Assembly: GCA_016303225.1 (NCBI GenBank)
Contig: JAEDMC010000088.1
Span: 1 to 11,831, forward strand
From: Kiritimatiellia bacterium
GTDB taxonomy: Bacteria; Verrucomicrobiota; Kiritimatiellia; RFP12; UBA1067
Direction: 5' to 3'
DNA: 11,831 bases
Shown in pieces: positions 9,601 to 11,831 of the stretch. Every line of letters starts with the position of its first letter. The first letter of the stretch is position 1. The translations under genes and the position numbers were made by a program. The notes under the pieces were generated by a model, which was not told the DNA's origin, did not search any database, and saw only the letters and a list, made by a program, of their open reading frames with translations.

Positions 9601-11816
9601 CGCAGCACCAGATTGTCATCCGTCCCCCACGACGCGGGCACGTTGTAAGTATAGCTCGTCGCCCCCGCGCCAATCGTGCCGACCTTGGCCGTCGTCTGCC
9701 AGGCGGACAGCTCATTGCCGCCATAGACTGGTCCGTATGCAACATAGAGATCGCGTGCTCTGTCGCTCGCCGCGAACGACAACGTCACCGAGTTGAGCCT
9801 TCCGGCGGATATGTTCTCCTCGGCCGTCATCGCCACCGCGCCATCCGTCCGCAGCAGCGATCCGTTGCCAGGATCCATCATCAGCTTCCACGACGAGCCG
9901 TTGTCGTCCGACCAGCCCATGTTCTCCGTGTTGAGATAGTTGTCCGAGGTGTTGTAGCCGCCCGCGCCGCCCGAGCCGTCGGACATCCGGATCTCGATCT
10001 TGTGCCAGCCCGTCACGGACGGCTTGAAGGCGCTCGACGTGACAACTCCGCTGCCATCGTTGATGTCATTCAGCAGCACCTGCTTGAAGCCCGTCCCCGC
10101 ATCCGTCACCACGACGCGTTCGTTGTCGTCGATCTTCATCCTGAACTTGTAGGTCTTTTCGGCGTCCATGTACATCGTGCCCCAGTAGACCCACTGTCCG
10201 CCGTTGATCGGCCAGTACACGTCGTCGCCCCAGACGGCCGACCGACGCTTCGTCGCCTTCGGATTGTCGCCCAGGTAGGCCGCCAGCGTTCCGAGCTCAC
10301 GCCGGTAAATGCGGTCGCTGTCGGTGTAATGCGTCCAGTCCGTCCCTTCCGGCAGGGTCGCGTAGTCCTTCTCCCAGTTCTTGTCCGCGCTCGTGAAGAA
10401 CGTCTGATTGATGCCGGGGAACCCCGAAGTCTCGACGAGCTTCGGCGTCACAACCACGAAAATCTCGCTTTCAACCGAGTCTCCCAGGCTGTTCTCGGCC
10501 ACAACCTTCGCGTAGTACTTGCGGTCGGGATAGAGCCGCCTGAGCGTAAACGCCGCCCGTCCCGCCGCAGTGACGCTTCCCGCCGCCTGCTCAGTCGTCA
10601 GCTGGTCCGGCAACTCGCCGTACAGGCATTTGAGCGTCACGGACGACGCCCCTTCGCCGATGCCCCGCACCATGACGTTGATTTCCGCCGCGTTGGCCAA
10701 GGCGTTGCGGACGCGGGGCTTGCCGAGCGCGAGCGTCTGATCGGCAAAGGCCAACTCCGCTTCGCCATAGGTCAGGAACGCCGCATTCTTGACCGTGTCG
10801 TACTCGGCCTTCACCCAATCGGCGCTCGCCACGCCGTCCATCAGCCGGCATTCGTCAAACGCGCCTTGAGCGATCGTCTCGTTTCCGTCCGAGTCACAGC
10901 CGATCGAAAGCTTATATCCGTTGTCCGTCGCCGCATTGATGTCGCCTGTCTTCACCTCAACGCCGTTGCCATAGACGGTCAGCTTCGTGTTGTCGTAGAC
11001 GACCGCGACATGCATCCAGGTCTCCTTCACGCCGGGCGGTGCGAACGAACCGGCATAAGAGGGGTTGCCGCTGCCGCGCGCACCAAAGGAGGTATAGCTA
11101 CCGTTCGACATCTCAATCTCCCAGCCGTCGGCATCGGTGTAAACCTTCTTGCGCGAAAAGAGGCGTGGATACGCCGTACAACCGGTAAGCCGCACCCAGC
11201 CCGACATCGTGAACGTGTTGCCGAAGCAGAGCGCATTGTAGTTTGACACTGAGAGGTAGGAGTTGGCAGCGGATGTCGCTGTCGTGCGCGCGAAACCAAT
11301 CGGCGCGTCTGTACCCGTGTAGCGGAAGCTGTTCGCGGGTGTTTTCATCGGCTCAGCGTCATAGGTCGCGCCGTACTTGGTCGAGTTCGCGCAGGTCCCG
11401 CTCGCCTCGCCCATGTGCCAGACCATGCCGTAGTTGGCGTTCCAGGTCGCGAACGCGTCATGGTCGGGCGCCGCGGGATCGCCCCACTGCACGACGAGGA
11501 TCGTGCCGTTCGCTAGCGTCGGCAACCGCACCCAGACGAGCGACTCGCCATTAGGATTCCACGTGTCGACCTCGAAGTCGAGCAGATTCCCGTTCTCATC
11601 GACAAACGAAAGATCCGCCGCGCCTTGACGACATTCTCCGTAGTCGAACCCTCTGATCGTCTGCGGCGAGATCCTCACCAGCACGGGAAAGTCTGCAAGC
11701 TCCCCCTCGCCCGCATACCCGCTCACCGTCAGCTCGGCTCTGTAAGCCGGAGTCGCCCACACGGACAATCCCGCGCCCAACAGGGCAATCAACGCAACAG
11801 CATACCGTTTCATCAT
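3672..11816 (-). CDS. Giant exported multidomain beta-helix surface protein (DUF2341, LamG-like, PA14-like, choice-of-anchor-Q-type helices), 2714 aa
   Basis: Complete reading frame ending in TAA. Visible order: signal peptide 1-21; DUF2341-like 25-115; LamG/concanavalin-like 120-352; Fn3-like 365-460; PA14-like 465-655 followed by a beta-rich stretch to about 760; two Fn3-like domains 762-868 and 876-970; autotransporter-like strand region 974-1290 opening with a W-T-G-G...W-S-D..N-W pattern; divergent InlB B-repeat-like 1386-1459; then three right-handed beta-helix modules (1460-1836, 1931-2261, 2354-2705) separated by beta-sandwich linkers. The helices carry coils of roughly 28 residues with an Asn-Cys or similar pair at the same turn, and end in DMGCYEF, DKGCYEY and DIGAAEY. 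I see no catalytic motif. DUF2341, LamG and PA14 modules are commonly found on secreted glycan-binding proteins, so adhesion or carbohydrate binding is inferred. The C-terminus has no anchor or barrel. Two adjacent ATGs (11816 and 11813) are possible starts; the Shine-Dalgarno spacing slightly favours the second. First of a probable two-gene unit. Confidence 0.94.
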   Translation of the reverse strand: MMKRYAVALIALLGAGLSVWATPAYRAELTVSGYAGEGELADFPVLVRISPQTIRGFDYGECRQGAADLSFVDENGNLLDFEVDTWNPNGESLVWVRLPTLANGTILVVQWGDPAAPDHDAFATWNANYGMVWHMGEASGTCANSTKYGATYDAEPMKTPANSFRYTGTDAPIGFARTTATSAANSYLSVSNYNALCFGNTFTMSGWVRLTGCTAYPRLFSRKKVYTDADGWEIEMSNGSYTSFGARGSGNPSYAGSFAPPGVKETWMHVAVVYDNTKLTVYGNGVEVKTGDINAATDNGYKLSIGCDSDGNETIAQGAFDECRLMDGVASADWVKAEYDTVKNAAFLTYGEAELAFADQTLALGKPRVRNALANAAEINVMVRGIGEGASSVTLKCLYGELPDQLTTEQAAGSVTAAGRAAFTLRRLYPDRKYYAKVVAENSLGDSVESEIFVVVTPKLVETSGFPGINQTFFTSADKNWEKDYATLPEGTDWTHYTDSDRIYRRELGTLAAYLGDNPKATKRRSAVWGDDVYWPINGGQWVYWGTMYMDAEKTYKFRMKIDDNERVVVTDAGTGFKQVLLNDINDGSGVVTSSAFKPSVTGWHKIEIRMSDGSGGAGGYNTSDNYLNTENMGWSDDNGSSWKLMMDPGNGSLLRTDGAVAMTAEENISAGRLNSVTLSFAASDRARDLYVAYGPVYGGNELSAWQTTAKVGTIGAGATSYTYNVPASWGTDDNLVLRFYYLDRDLPFWSTSVFWRDLSAPALGDLTLNGRGGDTLVVSGDLVSFGGSSCTLKVHVGQSADALDTVWTGLEGSVRTAAGAYELTLFEGNAAAARYLKPGETYFVCVEATANGKSARTGTAKVTMSREAVYDTTASAVSRRTVTFTGSLADLGMADQSEVSLWVGNSGDESTFEQSGDPLVVTDCEKFTFTHTFPAFETTYYWQFRAANESAGKTVNVEARTAVASCKTLDTTTYTWTGGESGDWSDSANWSDNQSGDTLGYPNTAAATASFPADRKVTVRFTEPLTIGWMNLNAEGVDVTFEQGGEFTTNETMLTVAASFNFDGSKGRLTLDSVALKTPGVTVGTQSEVILTNAANWYADGDFWAHKYGSVRLYGDSWLSCNQLGLGGGDSVISDSTLWTRSNDILGHTNKGGAMRFAGTHPLWWHNASGNSFYSSLADAGYRFDFVVPVGGFTAPVIRGPSGLYYYMGNNQNNPGGSSIAINVLDESPANRVDATITTPLISWPKGINKAMIVEGTLPDDGQGTDDSFVWGEGDYPATLDVTIVGSTHGNALSVSGSPENAAGDRLSPAYGEHAVEQGGTLTCTAPSETVQISDNKRATCTGWKLYAVDAVTHARTLVGSGEGTSYTFTNDDGLWHELEWQWKVEYRITVTSAGNGTATVDEEWVETGKKARVTQTPAAGYGFGRWTGDVPAERDKSMELRFTVRDRAYSFEASFLPVVYVDSQNGSDANGGTSWSDALATIAAALQKNANGYILLADGTYEVTSQIALTGGATIAGANPGAKAVVKCMTKLSADTGADSSIFKLAHADARLYNLTITTDYDKNVGTANAYGAARNGDFARGVWLEGAGLVDSCVITNCRSKCPGDGGGGVFLNNGGVVRNTLLTHNTTYSSGGNNAQGHNALVKTSGLVENCVLTWGATGENTSSSAHVSLKGANAILRNCLVTHGTQGHDNADGATGVKLDPGIMENCTVVRNFHGVSPRTKGVYVYGGGSIVRNCVIWDNTNMGGIANWGVKSGISYTATRTCTTPAMPGTGNISTDPAFVNANGDDFRLGLSGAVDAAEYLEWMDWVDDLDGKDRAQGVAPDMGCYEFTASALTCGFDVETTGALGTDTVTLKALVMGSDLDGLVYTWTLTDQDGTPTVRSGSDLATLVIPMPVGAYSVALSVKNGAGDEAAAIRPDAFSVSPSDIYVAVGGAGKFPYDSYENGAATLATALEAASDGTVIHVNDGWHTLADTLAVSKDVTFVSENGPDRTFVFGRAQTSGAPVILLNSSNAKFSGFTLTGKDQDGDQPEQWGGLRMTAGVLTNCCVCNHKTENNTTSGSGCKLEGGTVVDCLFTNNFTKCSGGAGQRGGAIYQTGANTLVDRCILASNKVTEGKISYGGGIYLNNGTARNLLVIGNYSVNYGGGAAVEGSGRLQNCTVVNNTSGVGNGGIWQNGGTVADCILYSNMANGALEDADDPGFVDAKNGDYHLVVASAAVDASVTAGIGDFDLDRKPRISGRKSAAVKRADKGCYEYDFSQFSIGISFAKLTKFAPGGVEFRVDSTDELDPAACWWTFDGSEPTAENHAAAGVCVTNSFGFGSVTVRFKTIYDSTTYAIDKPDWFVMYGETVYLVEANEGATFPYATPETAATDLSEAFLAVQDGSTLLIDDGTYKVNSERSIEKSVTIRSVNGPEKTILDCQGMTRPFTLAHPGAVLSGVTILQAQTWVGGALQLKNGSTVTNCVIDTCRCQNPNSGAVWMEGGSTLVDCRITNSYVFYDARENCGVAVYAVGKALIDRCVVTGSHEANVNGKAFFTPGNGAIYLAESGGNCGTVRNTVVTDNHLQGCGGIVVGKYGRVENCTVIGNVSTNVAETAAGIKILDASASVVNTIVYGNRWGESASEIGGVAGFADCFENCLIGIDPQLRGKGSKAYRPATGSPCIDAGKKLDWMTGAIDLYGQPRLQGPGADKKPDIGAAEYCPSGFRLLVK
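3702..4757 (-). repeat. Beta-helix module 3 of the giant protein, C-terminal
   Basis: Residues 2354-2705. Opens with FPYATPETAA and a VNGPEKTILD turn; the LxHxxA motif is at H2436. Equivalent coil positions are C2468, C2494, C2524, T2562, C2586, T2615 and C2642. Ends with GSPCIDAG and the cap DIGAAEY at 2698-2704, after which only ten residues remain. Confidence 0.8.
4758..5033 (-). other. Beta-sandwich linker between helix modules 2 and 3
   Basis: Residues 2262-2353. More divergent than the PKD-like linkers: starts FSIGISFAKLTKFAPGG, has CWWTFDGSEPT at 2297-2307 and a VTVRFKTIYDS strand at 2327-2337, and leads into the opening strand of module 3. It occupies the same place as the other linkers; homology is less certain. 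Confidence 0.45.
5034..6026 (-). repeat. Beta-helix module 2 of the giant protein
   Basis: Residues 1931-2261. Opens with YVAVGGAGKFPYDS. Equivalent coil positions are C2051, C2078, C2110, L2138, C2163 and C2187 (24-32 residues apart). This is the only module seen whose opening motif lacks the histidine (LNSSNA). Ends with DPGFVDAKNGDYHL and the DKGCYEY cap. Confidence 0.8.
6027..6308 (-). other. PKD-like linker between helix modules 1 and 2
   Basis: Residues 1837-1930. Starts ALTCGF, then an L-K-A-L-V strand, V-Y-T-W-T-L, a V-G-A-Y-S-V-A-L-S-V-K-N-G-A-G-D pattern and a short exit to the next helix. The order matches the two linkers of the downstream paralogue. Confidence 0.6.
6309..7439 (-). 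repeat. Beta-helix module 1 of the giant protein
   Basis: Residues 1460-1836. Begins V-Y-V-D-S-Q-N-G-S-D-A-N-G-G, a beta-helix start common in these families. Equivalent coil positions fall at C1596, T1624, C1655, C1684, C1712 and C1740, a period of 28-31 residues. The LxHxxA motif is at H1549. Ends with a DPAFV...GDDFRL stretch and the DMGCYEF cap. Confidence 0.8.
7440..7661 (-). other. Divergent InlB B-repeat-like domain coding region (giant protein)
   Basis: Residues 1386-1459: a VEYRITVTSAGNGTA-type first strand, then A-A-G-Y-G-F-G-R-W-T-G-D-V and a closing F-E-A-S-F, the standard landmarks of this small beta domain. It sits directly before the first beta-helix, as its counterpart does in the downstream protein. 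Confidence 0.75.
7947..8897 (-). other. Autotransporter-like beta-strand region coding region
   Basis: Residues 974-1290 open with YTWTGGESGDWSDSANWSD, the tryptophan pattern typical of the start of autotransporter-associated strand-rich or passenger-like segments. Long runs of alternating polar and hydrophobic residues follow. No translocator barrel is present anywhere in the protein. Confidence 0.5.
8907..9533 (-). other. Two Fn3-like beta-sandwich domains coding region
   Basis: Residues 762-868 and 876-970. Each ends with an aromatic-rich strand of Fn3 type (L-K-P-G-E-T-Y-F-V-C-V-E-A and F-E-T-T-Y-Y-W-Q-F-R-A-A-N). A similar sandwich lies at 365-460 (L-Y-P-D-R-K-Y-Y-A-K-V-V-A-E-N). They probably act as spacers. 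Confidence 0.55.
9852..10424 (-). other. PA14-like beta-sandwich coding region
   Basis: Residues 465-655. The stretch Y-K-F-R-M-K-I-D-D-N-E-R-V-V-V (556-570) and G-W-H-K-I-E-I-R-M-S-D-G-S-G-G-A-G (603-619) resembles the DD-containing strand and the final strand of PA14-type carbohydrate-binding folds. The match is by pattern only; a related but unnamed fold is possible. Confidence 0.45.
10761..11459 (-). other. LamG / concanavalin A-like domain coding region
   Basis: Residues 120-352 contain the jelly-roll landmarks of the LamG-3 type: V-W-H-M-G-E near the start, F-T-M-S-G-W-V-R-L at 202-210, W-M-H-V-A-V-V-Y-D followed by L-T-V-Y-G-N-G-V at 267-286, and the closing F-D-E-C-R-L strand at 320-325. 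Such domains often bind glycans; the ligand here is unknown. Confidence 0.82.
11472..11744 (-). other. DUF2341-like domain coding region
   Basis: Residues 25-115 of the giant protein show the family pattern: FPVLVRIS, then a D-L-S-F-V-D strand with an E-V-D-T-W-N turn, a V-W-V-R-L-P strand, and a closing V-V-Q-W-G-D. DUF2341 usually sits directly before a LamG domain in secreted proteins, as it does here. Its molecular function is not established. Confidence 0.8.
11754..11816 (-). other. Signal peptide of the giant protein
   Basis: Residues 1-21 have a short basic start (K3, R4), a hydrophobic core rich in A, L, V and I, and a likely signal peptidase I site after VWA. No lipobox cysteine is present, so this is a Sec-type exported, non-lipidated protein. 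Confidence 0.85.
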
Positions 11817-11820
11817 TTTT

Positions 11821-11825
11821 CCTTT
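11821..11825 (-). promoter_or_regulatory. Ribosome binding site of the giant protein
   Basis: On the minus strand AAAGG is followed by AAAA and then ATGATG. The last G is 4 nt from the first ATG and 7 nt from the second, so the second ATG (11813) has the more usual spacing. Only 15 bases lie upstream of the start within the window, so no promoter can be judged. Confidence 0.65.
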
Positions 11826-11831
11826 CGTAAT

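Noticed and set aside
7947..11246. A 1099-residue open frame on the plus strand, opposite the giant gene
   Set aside because: Its codons lie exactly back to back with the sense codons, so a stop would need TTA, CTA or TCA in the sense gene, which are rare at this G+C. The product is rich in Arg, Ala, Val and Asp with no domain pattern. It is a shadow.
1..11831. CRISPR array or tandem DNA repeats, suggested by the periodic coil pattern
   Set aside because: The period of about 84 bp is a protein-level repeat in frame with diverged DNA; there are no identical repeats with unique spacers.

Overview
The window is about 60% G+C by eye and is filled by two genes on the minus strand, placed head to tail with a 103-bp gap. 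Both encode exported, modular surface or extracellular proteins built mainly from right-handed parallel beta-helices. No RNA gene, CRISPR array, insertion sequence, phage gene or recognisable enzyme was seen. The domain set is DUF2341, a LamG-like fold, a PA14-like module, an autotransporter-like strand region, divergent InlB B-repeat domains, and beta-helices that end in a choice-of-anchor-Q-type cap. Together with high G+C, this suggests an anaerobic member of the Kiritimatiellota/Lentisphaerota (Verrucomicrobiota superphylum), perhaps a gut or sediment genome. That assignment is an inference from protein style, not from any marker gene.

Layout in the direction of transcription, from high to low coordinates. 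First, 11816 to 3672 is a complete 2714-residue protein. It has a signal peptide, DUF2341, a LamG-like domain, an Fn3-like domain, a PA14-like region, two further Fn3-like domains, an autotransporter-like beta-strand region, an InlB-type domain, and then three beta-helix modules joined by two beta-sandwich linkers. Second, 3671 to 3569 is an intergenic gap with no convincing terminator or promoter. Third, 3568 to 1 is a protein of at least 1189 residues, open to the window edge. It has a signal peptide, an InlB-type domain, then helix, PKD-like linker, helix, PKD-like linker and the start of a third helix. I translated it by hand and found no stop or frameshift.

The two genes are paralogues in their helix regions. 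They share the linkers, the opening block of each helix (a YPYDTP-like segment, a strand ending in a dG-type turn, and a recurrent LxHxxA motif), the coil repeat with an N-C or similar pair every 24 to 32 residues, and the module-ending signature DxGxYEY. They are probably co-transcribed. The likely role is adhesion, glycan binding or a surface coat, but nothing in the sequence proves a ligand. The larger protein ends ten residues after its last helix cap with no transmembrane anchor, PEP-CTERM, type IX signal or autotransporter barrel, so how it is retained or secreted is unexplained. The long plus-strand open frames are codon-aligned antisense shadows and are not annotated.
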